A stretch of DNA of 64,000 nucleotides from CALSMU01 sp965230225. GTDB lineage: Bacteria > Bacteroidota > Bacteroidia > Flavobacteriales_D > Parvicellaceae. A model generated the notes under the pieces. The model searched no databases. It was not told the origin of the DNA and saw only the letters and a program-made list of their open reading frames with translations. How positions within the stretch are numbered: the stretch's first letter is position 1; the number at the start of each line of letters is the position of its first letter. Location: contig CBDDKM010000008.1 in the NCBI GenBank assembly GCA_965230225.1, positions 429,561-493,560 of the forward strand, read 5' to 3'. The position numbers and the translations under genes were made by a program. Of this stretch, positions 8,609 through 17,615 are shown piece by piece.

Positions 8609-10204
8609 ATGGTTCTAAATTATATATGGATCGGATTCTTTCTAATTGCCCTTATTGTGGCATTGGTAAAGACGTTTGCCATGGGACAAACGGATGTATT
8701 TAGCGCCATGGTCAACAGTACGTTCGACATGGCGGAAACCTCGTTTGAAATTTCCATTGGTTTAACCGGCGTACTTTGTCTTTGGTTGGGAATCATGAAA
8801 ATCGGAGAAAAGGGAGGTTCTGTTCAGGCACTTTCGAGAATTGTTGGTCCGTTCTTTAGTAAACTATTTCCGGATGTTCCGGAAAACCATCCGGCCAGAG
8901 GATCCATGTTGATGAATTTCTCTGCCAACATGCTTGGGCTGGACAATGCTGCCACTCCGATGGGGTTAAAGGCAATGAACGAATTACAAGAGCTTAATCC
9001 CAACAAGAGTACAGCTTCTAATTCTCAGATCATGTTTCTGGTATTGAACACCTCGGGACTAACGCTTATTCCTATTGCTGTAATGAACTACAGGAATCAG
9101 GCAGGAGCAGAAGCCCCTTCTGATGTTTTTATTCCAATTCTTATTGCCACATTTTGCGCATCTCTTATAGGGTTAATCATCGTTTCTATCTATCAAAAAA
9201 TAAATCTGTTCAATAAGGTTATCCTTGGTTATTTAGGAGGATTAACAGCCTTGATAGTAGGAATGATTGCTTATTTCTCCAGCCTTAACCCAGTAGAACT
9301 ACAAGAACAATCGGAGTTGTTGAGTAACATTATTCTCTATGGAATCATCTGCTTATTCATCATTATGGCTTTGGTGAAAAAAGTGAATGTATACGACGCC
9401 TTTATTGAAGGGGCGAAAGATGGGTTTGGCATTGCAGTTAAGATCATCCCATTTTTGGTGGCAATACTTGTATCCATTGGAGTATTTAGAGCTTCCGGAT
9501 CATTGGATTTATTAATTGATGGGTTAAGAATGTTCTTTGGTCTGTTTACGGATGAAGTGGCTTTTGTGGATGGATTACCAACTGCTTTTATGAAACCGCT
9601 AAGTGGTACCGGAGCCAGGGGAATGATGCTAGAGTCTTTTGATCACTACGGGGTAGACAGCTTTGTGGGACGATTAACTTCTACTCTACAAGGAGCTACG
9701 GATACTACCTTTTACATCATTGCAGTATACTTTGGAGCGGTGAGCATTAAGAATACTCGATATGCTATTAAAGCGGGATTACTGGCCGACTTAGGTGGGG
9801 TAATTGCTGGAATTTTTGTGGCGTACATGTTTTTTGGAAATTCAGTAAATGGATTGACTAAAATCCAGACAGTTGAACAATTCTCAGCTGCCTGGGAAAT
9901 AAATAGTCCTACTCAAGCAAGTAACTTCCTGGACAAAGATGTTTATGTATTTGATCAGGCCATGGATACTGTTTGTCATTCCAAAAAAGAGTTCATGGAA
10001 AAGATTCTTATTCCGGATTCGATGAACTTAAACACTGTTGAGTCTAACCTAATTCAGGAGGTTGAAACAATTATAGAAGGACAAGGCTCTATTCTTTACA
10101 AAACCACCCATATTGATCAGGACACCACTTACCGCAACTATCGCCTTAGAGTGGTAAATGGTAAAATCAAATCCATGGAATATTTAGGATATTTCAACAA
10201 TTAG
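8609..10204 (+). CDS. SpmA-SpmB fusion, nucleoside-recognition (Gate) membrane protein
   Basis: The first 200 residues match spore maturation protein A (NFSANMLGLDNAATPMGLKA) and residues about 255-410 match SpmB (GFGIAVKIIPFLVAILVSIG, then MKPLSGTGARGMM and TDTTFY), so the two Gate-domain proteins are fused. Many hydrophobic helices show an inner-membrane protein. Non-spore-forming Bacteroidota carry this fusion; its transported substrate is not established, and the spore name is historical. Unusually, about 120 soluble residues (412-531) follow the last helix, starting near VNGLTKIQTVEQF; I do not recognise this tail. It starts 56 nt after the amidotransferase. Confidence 0.88.
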   Translation: MVLNYIWIGFFLIALIVALVKTFAMGQTDVFSAMVNSTFDMAETSFEISIGLTGVLCLWLGIMKIGEKGGSVQALSRIVGPFFSKLFPDVPENHPARGSMLMNFSANMLGLDNAATPMGLKAMNELQELNPNKSTASNSQIMFLVLNTSGLTLIPIAVMNYRNQAGAEAPSDVFIPILIATFCASLIGLIIVSIYQKINLFNKVILGYLGGLTALIVGMIAYFSSLNPVELQEQSELLSNIILYGIICLFIIMALVKKVNVYDAFIEGAKDGFGIAVKIIPFLVAILVSIGVFRASGSLDLLIDGLRMFFGLFTDEVAFVDGLPTAFMKPLSGTGARGMMLESFDHYGVDSFVGRLTSTLQGATDTTFYIIAVYFGAVSIKNTRYAIKAGLLADLGGVIAGIFVAYMFFGNSVNGLTKIQTVEQFSAAWEINSPTQASNFLDKDVYVFDQAMDTVCHSKKEFMEKILIPDSMNLNTVESNLIQEVETIIEGQGSILYKTTHIDQDTTYRNYRLRVVNGKIKSMEYLGYFNN

Positions 10205-10251
10205 TTTTTAGAAAAAACTTCTATTAACTCTTAATTTCCTAATACAAATCA

Positions 10252-10282
10252 TTGTTTTGACCAGACGAACATCCTACCTTTG
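10252..10282 (+). promoter_or_regulatory. Bacteroidota promoter (-33 TTG, -7 TACCTTTG)
   Basis: TTG at 10252-10254 and TACCTTTG at 10275-10282 are separated by 20 bp, which fits the phylum's -33/-7 spacing. The -7 box ends 20 nt before the ATG at 10303. Confidence 0.65.
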
Positions 10283-10302
10283 CCCTAACCAAAATTAAAT
10301 GT

Positions 10303-11709
10303 ATGAGAAAATTATTTACACTTATTTGTCTTTCGGCTACTTGTATAGGGGCTAATGCTCAATGGGGACACATTGACAATGGCGACTTTGAAGCCTGGAC
10401 AACGGACACTGCTTTTATGGATCTGGATGATTGGACCAACTCCAACCAGGAAATGGGAGGTTTAGCAAACAATGTAACTGCAGAAACAGATGCTGTTGAC
10501 GGAAGTTTATCTGCAAGAATGGAAACCATTCTAATTAACAACGATACCATTTTTGGGTACGTTATGCTTGGAGCACCTGGAAACGATGGTCCTGGTAGTG
10601 GAATTCCTTACACTTCGGCAGTTGACTCTGTAGTAGGATACTGGAAATACAATGCTGTAGGAAATGATTCCATCACCATATTAGGAATTCAAACTACTGG
10701 TTCGAACCAGGCATTTCTATTTGACGTTAAAGCGGGATCACAAACTACCTGGCAACGATTTGCTTATCCATGGCCAGTTACGGTTGGACAAGATTCATTA
10801 ATGATAGCATTTGCCAGTGGAAACGCCATGGCAGGATACTCTGAGCCTGGAAGCTGGTTAATGGTAGATCAGGTACAACTTAAGAGTGGAGCTAGCTTTG
10901 CAACTGACGTACCTAACTATAGCTTTGAAAACTGGACAGCGCAAGTATCTGAAGATCCGGACGACTGGTACAGCTTTAACTCTCAGTTATCTGCTTTAGG
11001 ATACAACGCAGTAAGAAAAATTACTGATGCACAAGCCGGAAACTATGCACTTGAACTGGAAACAGTATACGTTTCTGAGTACAATGACACTGTAGATGGA
11101 TGGTTAACTAACGGTGATATCTTCCATATCCTGAATGGTGGTGGAGGTATTGCATACGGTTCTGAACCAACCAATTTTGAAGGATACTATAAGTATGCTC
11201 CAGCTGGTACAGATGGAGGTTCTATCAATGTAATGTTCTATAACAATAGTGCATTAGTTGGTTCAGTGAACTACAACATTACCAGTGCAGCAAGCTCTTA
11301 CACAGCAATTAACGAATCAATTACCCTTGCTCAACAACCAGATTCCCTTTCGATTGCAATTTACTCGGGAGAAAACCCTGGAAGTATATTAACCATTGAT
11401 GAGTTAGATTTAACTGGAGGAAACGTTGGAATTGAAAATTACGATGTAGAAGCTGCTTCTGTTACTTTATTCCCTAACCCTGCAAATGAAAATTTAAATA
11501 TTAGCTATCAAATGAACAACAGTTCTAATGTAGCCATTCAAATTTTTAATGTAGAAGGAAAAGTAATCAGAACGGTTAATAACAATATTCAACCAGAAGG
11601 ACTTTACAATCAAACCATTGATGTCAGCAATTTAGAATCGGGATATTACCTAATTCAGGTTGTTACGGACAATGGCATTGTAGCCAAAACATTTACTAAA
11701 GTGAAGTAA
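10303..11709 (+). CDS. Secreted protein with two jelly-roll-like repeats and type A T9SS sorting domain
   Basis: A signal peptide (MRKLFTLICLSATCIGANAQ) leads a 468-residue exported protein. Two related domains start NGDFEAW (near residue 27) and NYSFENW (near 205), each with a later DDW motif; the FEAW..DDW pattern resembles carbohydrate-binding-like or PCMD-type lipoprotein domains in Bacteroidota. From about residue 386 comes a type A sorting domain (VTLFPNPANENLNISY ... GYYLIQV ... AKTFTKVK). It should be exported by Sec, then secreted by T9SS and attached to the surface or released. No enzymatic motif was found. It is monocistronic between its promoter and a strong terminator. Confidence 0.85.
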   Translation: MRKLFTLICLSATCIGANAQWGHIDNGDFEAWTTDTAFMDLDDWTNSNQEMGGLANNVTAETDAVDGSLSARMETILINNDTIFGYVMLGAPGNDGPGSGIPYTSAVDSVVGYWKYNAVGNDSITILGIQTTGSNQAFLFDVKAGSQTTWQRFAYPWPVTVGQDSLMIAFASGNAMAGYSEPGSWLMVDQVQLKSGASFATDVPNYSFENWTAQVSEDPDDWYSFNSQLSALGYNAVRKITDAQAGNYALELETVYVSEYNDTVDGWLTNGDIFHILNGGGGIAYGSEPTNFEGYYKYAPAGTDGGSINVMFYNNSALVGSVNYNITSAASSYTAINESITLAQQPDSLSIAIYSGENPGSILTIDELDLTGGNVGIENYDVEAASVTLFPNPANENLNISYQMNNSSNVAIQIFNVEGKVIRTVNNNIQPEGLYNQTIDVSNLESGYYLIQVVTDNGIVAKTFTKVK

Positions 11710-11728
11710 ATAACCAAAATTGTACGAG

Positions 11729-11761
11729 AAGCCCTGGCCATTTGGTCGGGGCTTTTTTTTG
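11729..11761 (+). terminator. Intrinsic terminator after the T9SS protein gene
   Basis: A 10-bp GC-rich stem (AGCCCTGGCC with GGTCGGGGCT, two G-U pairs) and a 4-nt loop are followed by eight T residues. Confidence 0.85.
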
Positions 11762-11958
11762 CATATGATTTTACGATAAACGATTATTCGATGATCGATA
11801 TGGTAATTATGAAATATTGAATCGTAGTTTAAAACTACGATTAGGGGGATGAGATATAGTCTTTTAATCAAAAGTTTCCCACTTTCGTGGGAAAAGAGTA
11901 TTGAGTAAGGAGTGTAAAGTATCGAGAGGATGCTGTCTACTTTTCAGGAGTTTCCCAC

Positions 11959-11974
11959 CCCGATAGTTATCGGG
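11959..11974. repeat. CCCGATA-type dispersed palindrome, copy 1
   Basis: CCCGATAGTTATCGGG has perfect 7-bp arms with a 2-nt centre. The same core recurs at 29078-29097, 29328-29343 and 32801-32816, always outside genes. The rest of the 312-bp gap between 11709 and 12022 holds a terminator and nothing else that I recognise. Confidence 0.7.
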
Positions 11975-12021
11975 ATAAACAAGGAAAAGAGTCTTTGTTC
12001 TTTTGTCTTACAGTCTTTCGT

Positions 12022-13671
12022 CTAATTAACCTTCACCTTTTTAAGACTTAGCATGTTAAGAGAGTTACCGCTTAGTCCTTCTACCCTTTTACTTACGAAC
12101 CTTAACGTTTCTGCATAGAACAACGGAATAACTGGCACTTCTTCATGGATGATTTCCTGCATGCGTTTGTACATGGCAAATCGTTTCTTATCGTCCGTTT
12201 CCAGCATAGAGTCTTCGTACAGTTGATCATACTCTTTATTGCTAAAGTGAGTGTAGTTAGAACCGTTTTCAGGGTAAAAATTCTTACTGTAAAACAACTG
12301 GAAATAGTTAATAGCATCCGGGAAATCAGCAATCCACGACTTACGATAGAAATTGGCTTCGAACAAAGCTATTCTTTGATTCATGGAAGAAACAGAGTTG
12401 ATGTCAATTTTAACTTTTAACCCAATATCGGTAATCTTTTTCTGCAAGTACTCGCACATGGCTTTATACTCTTCGGTAGTGGTTAAGGTAATTTCAGGAG
12501 CTCCTTCTCCATTTGGGAAACCGGCCTCAGCTAACAGTTTTTGAGACTTATCCGGGTTATAAGTAAACCCTTGAATGGCATAATGATCGAACCCTGGCAT
12601 TCCCATTGGAATGAATCCTTCTTCAGCAGGTATCCCCACATTGTTTCTAAGGTATCTTACAAACTCTTCACGATCAATTGCATATCCTATGGCCTGACGA
12701 ACTTTCTTATGAGCTAATACACTGTTTTGTACACTCTTCATTCTATCATCCACCAAAATCCCAAGATAATCCGTATTTAACCATGGTAATTTCTGTAGGT
12801 AAAAGTCATCCTGAAGCTCCTTTTTCAACTCGCCGTTTAACGATAGCAACTCATCTTTATCATCCTCACTCAAACCAGAGATCATTTCCAGCTTGTTACT
12901 CTTAAACTTAATGTATTCCTGATGACGATCCTGAATGAAGCTCACAGAAACGGCATCTAAATAAGGTAATTGTACTCCGTTTTCGTCTCTTTCAAAATAA
13001 TTAGAATTCTTCACCATAACCATTTTCACCTCTGCTTTCCATGACTTAAGCATAAATGGTCCCGTTCCTATTGGATGCTGTCCAAAATCGCTTTGATACT
13101 CCTCTACTACCTCGTGAGGAACAATGGAACAATAGGCCAATGATAATTGGTACAAGAAAGAAGGTTGTGGCTTTTTCAAAAATAGCTTTACCGTAAACTG
13201 ATCCACTTCTTCCATTCCCTTAAACCCAGATTTTTCGCTACGATCGATGTTCTGAAAGATATATTTTCCGGGTGATGCAGTAACCGGATCAATGATTCTT
13301 AAAAAGGAAAAAATAACATCCGAAGCAGTTACCAATCTCCCTTTTCCATTAGGGAAAAGACTATGATCGTGGAAGTATACATCATTTCTCAAATGAAAAG
13401 TATATTCCATTCCATCTTCTGAAATTTCCCATGAATGAGCAACTCCAGGAACCACGTTCAGGTCTTCATCGAGCGTAATTAATCCATTGTACAATTGCTC
13501 AATGGCTAAAAAATCCTCGAATCTTCTAACGTAGGCAGGATCCAAAGTAGTAATACCAGCTGCTTCGTTGTACCTAAAAACCGTTTTTCCATCCTGTTCG
13601 GAATTCTTCTCTTCGTTGGCACAACTAGATACCAATACGATAAATAAAAGGGGGAAAAACCATTTTCTCAT
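12022..13671 (-). CDS. Peptide/nickel ABC transporter substrate-binding lipoprotein (SBP_bac_5), orphan
   Basis: The 549-residue protein begins with a lipoprotein signal ending VSSC, so C17 is the likely lipidated residue. The body is OppA/DppA-like: FRYNEAAGITTLDPAYVRR near the start, EDGMEYTFHLRNDVYFHD, IGTGPFMLKSWK, and VRQAIGYAIDREEFV are family signatures. It should bind peptides or similar solutes in the periplasm. No permease or ATPase is adjacent; the permeases at 23803-26584 have their own binding protein, so this one is an orphan or shares that transporter. A hairpin overlaps the start codon (13670-13692). Confidence 0.9.
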   Translation of the reverse strand: MRKWFFPLLFIVLVSSCANEEKNSEQDGKTVFRYNEAAGITTLDPAYVRRFEDFLAIEQLYNGLITLDEDLNVVPGVAHSWEISEDGMEYTFHLRNDVYFHDHSLFPNGKGRLVTASDVIFSFLRIIDPVTASPGKYIFQNIDRSEKSGFKGMEEVDQFTVKLFLKKPQPSFLYQLSLAYCSIVPHEVVEEYQSDFGQHPIGTGPFMLKSWKAEVKMVMVKNSNYFERDENGVQLPYLDAVSVSFIQDRHQEYIKFKSNKLEMISGLSEDDKDELLSLNGELKKELQDDFYLQKLPWLNTDYLGILVDDRMKSVQNSVLAHKKVRQAIGYAIDREEFVRYLRNNVGIPAEEGFIPMGMPGFDHYAIQGFTYNPDKSQKLLAEAGFPNGEGAPEITLTTTEEYKAMCEYLQKKITDIGLKVKIDINSVSSMNQRIALFEANFYRKSWIADFPDAINYFQLFYSKNFYPENGSNYTHFSNKEYDQLYEDSMLETDDKKRFAMYKRMQEIIHEEVPVIPLFYAETLRFVSKRVEGLSGNSLNMLSLKKVKVN

Positions 13672-13692
13672 AGCTACTTTTTTGGTAGCTAT
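13670..13692 (-). promoter_or_regulatory. Hairpin overlapping the start codon of the orphan binding protein
   Basis: Eight-bp perfect arms (ATAGCTAC / GTAGCTAT) enclose a 7-nt loop. On the transcript the last two bases of the 3' arm are the A and U of the AUG start codon, so folding could hide the start. It could equally be a DNA operator. Confidence 0.4.
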
Positions 13693-13773
13693 AATAGTAC
13701 GAATAAGTAGAAGGATTTTAGCTGTATTTCACCGATTGTTCTTCACAATGTTATTCACAGCACGAACGAAGAA

Positions 13774-15369
13774 TTATACGATCTTAATTCCCATTAGGCA
13801 TACATCATCCACCTGATCTAACTCCCCTTTCCAATCTTCGAAAGAACGATTAAGGATATGTTTCTGTTCACTCATTTCTTGATGGGAATGATCAACTAAC
13901 AACTGCTTAAACGGCTTTACCTTAAATTTTTTCTTTTTCTCTCCTCCAAATTGATCTGCAAACCCATCGCTAAACAAGTAAAGTACATCTCCCTTTTTTA
14001 CGGGGATATCATGATTGGTAAATGGTTTTTGATCCACATAATCTCCTACCGGTTGTTTATCTGCCTTGTACTCCTGTAATTGTTTTTGTTCTCCGTCTGT
14101 ACTTACCACATACAATGAATTGTGCGCACCTGCCCATTGCAAAGTATGACTTTCCATATTATAACAACACAATGAAATATCCATTCCATCTTTTACCGAT
14201 TCTGTGCTCTTCTTAAAAGTATCAATGACCAGTTCTCTGGTTTTGTTTAGGATTTCAGCCGGTGTTTTTAAACCAAATTCTTTGATGGAACGATTTAATG
14301 CCGTTATACAAACAACGCTTACCATAGCTCCAGGTACTCCATGACCGGTACAATCTGCTACACAGAAGTAAATATTTTGATCCTCTTTATCAAACCAAAA
14401 GAAATCTCCACTTACAATGTCTCTCGGTTTAAAAAGCATAAAAAACTCTGGAAAGTAATTCTCAATGGTTTTTTCAGTTGGGATCAATGCCATTTGAAGT
14501 CGCTTGGCATATTCAATACTTTGAGTTATTTCGTGGTTTTCCTTTAGTTGATGGATCATGGAATTCATATAGGAGGCCACTACTCCAAATTCGTCTTTTC
14601 CCACCTCCATAGCTTCCGATTGTAGGTTACCTCTGGCTACTTGCTTTAATGTTTCTTTCTGATTAGTAAGCTGCAGTTTGAAATAGGATGAATAAGACAG
14701 TGATATCAAAACGATATATGCTACGTAAACAGAAGCCACGAATATGATCTCAAATAAGGTGCTTTTTAGGGCATACTGAAACTGATCTTGCTGCAAGGTG
14801 ATGATCCAATGCAAATCTTTAGCTATGATTAGAATTCCATTAACCGCCACTAAAATGGCCACGATTAATGCAAACATTAGCATATCTCTGGAGATGGAAG
14901 TATGTACATCCGAAGTATATCTTGGAGTTTCGTCGTACTTAACAGCACATTTTATGAATCGTACTTTTCTGATTAGGTAAAGGGAAATTCCCATTAATAT
15001 TCCAAGTGATAAAAATCCTGTTATTACTTTAATAGCACTCTCTTTTGGAAAACCATGAATAAAGTAATTGTATATTCCCCAGATTACACCTGCCGACAGG
15101 TAAAGCAAAGCATCTTTTACCACTGTTTTCTTTGAGAGGAAATCCAATGCTGAACCACAGAATAAACGATCGTATACCAACCATTTAAACGCCAAAACCA
15201 GAGCACTGATAGATATGTTAGCAAGAATCACTTCGGTCCATCCTAAGCTTTCGATATAAGGACACACCTCAATGGCATAAATGGATTGAATGAAAACATT
15301 TGCTAACAATAGACCGGATGTCCACTGAAAATCGCGCTTTTTAGGAACAATTAGTACTTTTTCTCCCAT
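13774..15369 (-). CDS. Membrane PP2C-type (SpoIIE) serine phosphatase with HAMP-like linker
   Basis: From the ATG at 15369 the product has 531 residues; an upstream GTG at 15390 would add seven. Six hydrophobic segments lie between residues about 16 and 226, followed by a HAMP-like linker (235-280) and a SpoIIE phosphatase domain (about 300-531). Metal-binding acidic residues are seen in SGDFFWFD (D322), VADCTGHGVPGAM (D339), LFSDGFADQFGG (D468) and QVDDVC. Such enzymes dephosphorylate anti-anti-sigma type or SiaC-like proteins in response to membrane signals. Its phosphatase domain closely resembles that of the 55728-57788 gene, including the PVG...NH linker and the end DDVCxMGxKI. The signal it senses is unknown. 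Confidence 0.9.
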   Translation of the reverse strand: MGEKVLIVPKKRDFQWTSGLLLANVFIQSIYAIEVCPYIESLGWTEVILANISISALVLAFKWLVYDRLFCGSALDFLSKKTVVKDALLYLSAGVIWGIYNYFIHGFPKESAIKVITGFLSLGILMGISLYLIRKVRFIKCAVKYDETPRYTSDVHTSISRDMLMFALIVAILVAVNGILIIAKDLHWIITLQQDQFQYALKSTLFEIIFVASVYVAYIVLISLSYSSYFKLQLTNQKETLKQVARGNLQSEAMEVGKDEFGVVASYMNSMIHQLKENHEITQSIEYAKRLQMALIPTEKTIENYFPEFFMLFKPRDIVSGDFFWFDKEDQNIYFCVADCTGHGVPGAMVSVVCITALNRSIKEFGLKTPAEILNKTRELVIDTFKKSTESVKDGMDISLCCYNMESHTLQWAGAHNSLYVVSTDGEQKQLQEYKADKQPVGDYVDQKPFTNHDIPVKKGDVLYLFSDGFADQFGGEKKKKFKVKPFKQLLVDHSHQEMSEQKHILNRSFEDWKGELDQVDDVCLMGIKIV

Positions 15370-15459
15370 ATTAAATTTTATGGCAAGCACTTAGTGGTGA
15401 TCATACCTGCTCCATTGAACCAATTGATTCAACGAATTTTTAAACAAAATGTTATGTGA

Positions 15460-16581
15460 TTAACTAAAAGCTTTTTTCCAGCATCTTTTTCTTTTGTGCT
15501 GAATGTGCTTATAGTTTTTCCAGTTTTGGATGGCTTTGCTATTAGTCTCAAAAATCCCTGTGGTTTCTACTTCTTTTACTCCGTATTTCTCCATTACCAT
15601 TTGCAATTCGTTGATCAGGATAGCTGCCACTCCTTTCCCTTGAAATTCTGGCAACACGCCAGTTAGCATTAAGTCGACTACCTTAGGTTTATTTAAAGCC
15701 TTTTTCAGGTGCCACCAACCAAACGGGAGCAATTTACCTTTTGCTTTCTGAAGCCCTTCGGATAAGGATGGTAAACCAATAATGAATGCCACGATATTTT
15801 CGTTTTCATCAAACACCAATTTTACAAAATCCGTGTTGAGCATCATCATATAACGATTAACGTAATAATCGATCATCTCCTTATCCAGTTCCACAACACT
15901 AAACAACTCTGCAAATGCTTTATTCAAGAGCTCAAACAAAGTAGAGGCATAAGGCATTAGCTCTTTAGAAGAACTAAAACTCTTAACGGTTAGGCCATTT
16001 CTCTTTTTAATGATTTCTGATACTCTCTTTGCTTTTTCAGGTATTTCTTCCAAAAACAGTCTGAACTCGATCCAATCCACCTCTTTCTCGTACCCAATTC
16101 TTTCCATTTGCTTTTGGTAGTATGGCAAATGATATTCCGATGCAGCTGAGGGTAAATGATCATGTCCTTCAATCATCATTCCCTGATGATCCAGATTGGT
16201 GAAGCCAAGTGGTCCCTGAACGCCTACCATTCCCTTCGACTTGATCCATTCTTCTGCCACAGCGAATAATGAATCAACCACTTCATTATCATCAATAAAT
16301 TCTGCTCTGGTAAAACGTCCTATTTTTTCACCGGTTTTTTCGATGTATTTATGATTGATAATGGCTCCAATTCTACCTACACACTTACCATTTTTATAAG
16401 CCAGCCAGTAGTTAGCATCGCAAAAACGATAAGCAGGATTTCCTTCTTTCGTAAGTGCCTTTACTTCATCACCTTTGATTGGGGGTACCCAATATTTATT
16501 GTCCTTATAGAGTTGAAACTGAAAATTAACAAAGGCCTTAAAGCCATTCTTCCCCTCAACTTCTCTAATTTCTATCGACAT
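15460..16581 (-). CDS. GNAT-fold N-acetyltransferase-like protein
   Basis: This 373-residue protein belongs to a long, two-lobed GNAT-like family common in Bacteroidota. The N-terminal half has DNKYWVPP and AYKNGKCVGRIGAI; the C-terminal half has VDLMLTGVLPEFQGKGVAAIL, where QGKGVA resembles the acetyl-CoA pyrophosphate loop. The substrate is unknown. It is cytoplasmic, with no signal or membrane segment. It is divergent from menA over 76 bp, with a -7 box of its own at 16603-16610. The downstream phosphatase gene starts about 90 nt later on the same strand and may be co-transcribed. Confidence 0.75.
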   Translation of the reverse strand: MSIEIREVEGKNGFKAFVNFQFQLYKDNKYWVPPIKGDEVKALTKEGNPAYRFCDANYWLAYKNGKCVGRIGAIINHKYIEKTGEKIGRFTRAEFIDDNEVVDSLFAVAEEWIKSKGMVGVQGPLGFTNLDHQGMMIEGHDHLPSAASEYHLPYYQKQMERIGYEKEVDWIEFRLFLEEIPEKAKRVSEIIKKRNGLTVKSFSSSKELMPYASTLFELLNKAFAELFSVVELDKEMIDYYVNRYMMMLNTDFVKLVFDENENIVAFIIGLPSLSEGLQKAKGKLLPFGWWHLKKALNKPKVVDLMLTGVLPEFQGKGVAAILINELQMVMEKYGVKEVETTGIFETNSKAIQNWKNYKHIQHKRKRCWKKAFS

Positions 16582-16602
16582 GTATTTTTCAAATTAACCC
16601 TG

Positions 16603-16610
16603 CAAAATTA
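16603..16610 (-). promoter_or_regulatory. -7 promoter box for the GNAT-like gene
   Basis: On the minus strand this reads TAATTTTG, an exact TAnnTTTG match, ending 21 nt before the ATG at 16581. Confidence 0.55.
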
Positions 16611-16645
16611 ACTGTATAAAATGATTTTCAAAAAATCAATCTTTT

Positions 16646-16653
16646 TATTTTTG
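16646..16653 (+). promoter_or_regulatory. -7 promoter box of menA, implying a nearly leaderless mRNA
   Basis: TATTTTTG followed by CGGC and the ATG at 16658 leaves only 4 nt between box and start codon, so the transcript would begin at or very near the AUG. Confidence 0.6.
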
Positions 16654-16657
16654 CGGC

Positions 16658-17560
16658 ATGACAAAAACCGCAGCCTGGATAAAAGCCTTTCGATTAAGAA
16701 CTCTCCCTCTGGCCCTTTCAAGTATCTTAATGGGAAGTTTTCTTGCCTTAGAAAATGGCTATTTTTCAGGAATTGTATTGGCTCTTGCTATTTCAACTAC
16801 TGTATTTTTACAGGTACTTTCAAATTTGGCTAATGATTACGGAGACGCGGTTAAAGGTACCGACAATGAACACCGACTTGGGCCAGAACGTGCCATGCAA
16901 AGCGGAGCCATTACCCAGCCTGAAATGAAAATGGGTATCATCATTACGGCCATATTGGCACTTGTAAGTGGTTGTTGGCTTATTTACGAAGGTCTTAAAG
17001 GGTTTAACCTCTATTATATTGGTGGCTTTTTTGTATTAGGACTTGGGGCTATAGCTGCTGCTGTAAAGTACACCATGGGAAAGAATCCTTATGGGTATTC
17101 CGGTTTGGGAGACGTTTTCGTTTTTCTATTTTTTGGTTTAACAGGAGTATTAGGAAGCTATTTTTTACACGCTCACACTTTCGATTATTTACTCATTTTA
17201 CCTGCCAGTAGCATTGGATTGCTTAGTGCAGCTGTACTAAATATGAATAACATGAGGGATGTTGAAAATGACAGAAACAGTGGAAAAAACACCTTGGTTG
17301 TAAAAATTGGAGCCAGAAAAGCCAGAGTATATCATAGCTTTTTAATTCTTGGAGCTTTAGCATGTATGGCCACCTATATTTTCATCAATTCTCTAGACTT
17401 GATTACACTACTATGCTTTGTGCCACTACCTGTTTTTGTTTTGAACCTAAAAAAGGTATGGTCCTACACCTCTGCTAAATCCCTCGATCCTGAATTGAAG
17501 AAAATCGCATTGTCTACGTTTCTGTTTACCGTTTTGTTTGCGGTTGGGGTAATGCTATAA
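16658..17560 (+). CDS. menA: 1,4-dihydroxy-2-naphthoate polyprenyltransferase
   Basis: MenA attaches the polyprenyl chain to 1,4-dihydroxy-2-naphthoate, the membrane step of menaquinone synthesis. The 300-residue protein is an integral UbiA-family prenyltransferase: the first Asp-rich motif is NDYGDAVKGTD (residues 59-69), the second is NNMRDVENDRNSGKNT. The start FRLRTLPLALSS is typical of MenA. Eight or so hydrophobic helices are visible. It stands alone between a divergent GNAT-like gene and a bidirectional terminator; other men genes are not in the window. Menaquinone as sole quinone is typical of Bacteroidota. Confidence 0.95.
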   Translation: MTKTAAWIKAFRLRTLPLALSSILMGSFLALENGYFSGIVLALAISTTVFLQVLSNLANDYGDAVKGTDNEHRLGPERAMQSGAITQPEMKMGIIITAILALVSGCWLIYEGLKGFNLYYIGGFFVLGLGAIAAAVKYTMGKNPYGYSGLGDVFVFLFFGLTGVLGSYFLHAHTFDYLLILPASSIGLLSAAVLNMNNMRDVENDRNSGKNTLVVKIGARKARVYHSFLILGALACMATYIFINSLDLITLLCFVPLPVFVLNLKKVWSYTSAKSLDPELKKIALSTFLFTVLFAVGVML

Positions 17561-17594
17561 AAAAATCCCCCTGATGCTTCAGGAGGATTCTCTT
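17559..17594. terminator. Bidirectional terminator between convergent genes
   Basis: AATCCCCCTGA and TCAGGAGGATT (17564-17574 and 17579-17589) form an 11-bp stem with one mismatch and a 4-nt loop. An A run precedes it and a CTCTT tract follows, so it can stop menA and the opposing lipoprotein gene. Confidence 0.75.
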
Positions 17595-17615
17595 AATAAA
17601 TATTGTTTTCAAATA

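Noticed and set aside
11650..11871. 73-codon minus-strand frame over the terminator after the T9SS protein
   Set aside because: It runs through the terminator hairpin and into the end of a real gene; the translation is low complexity.
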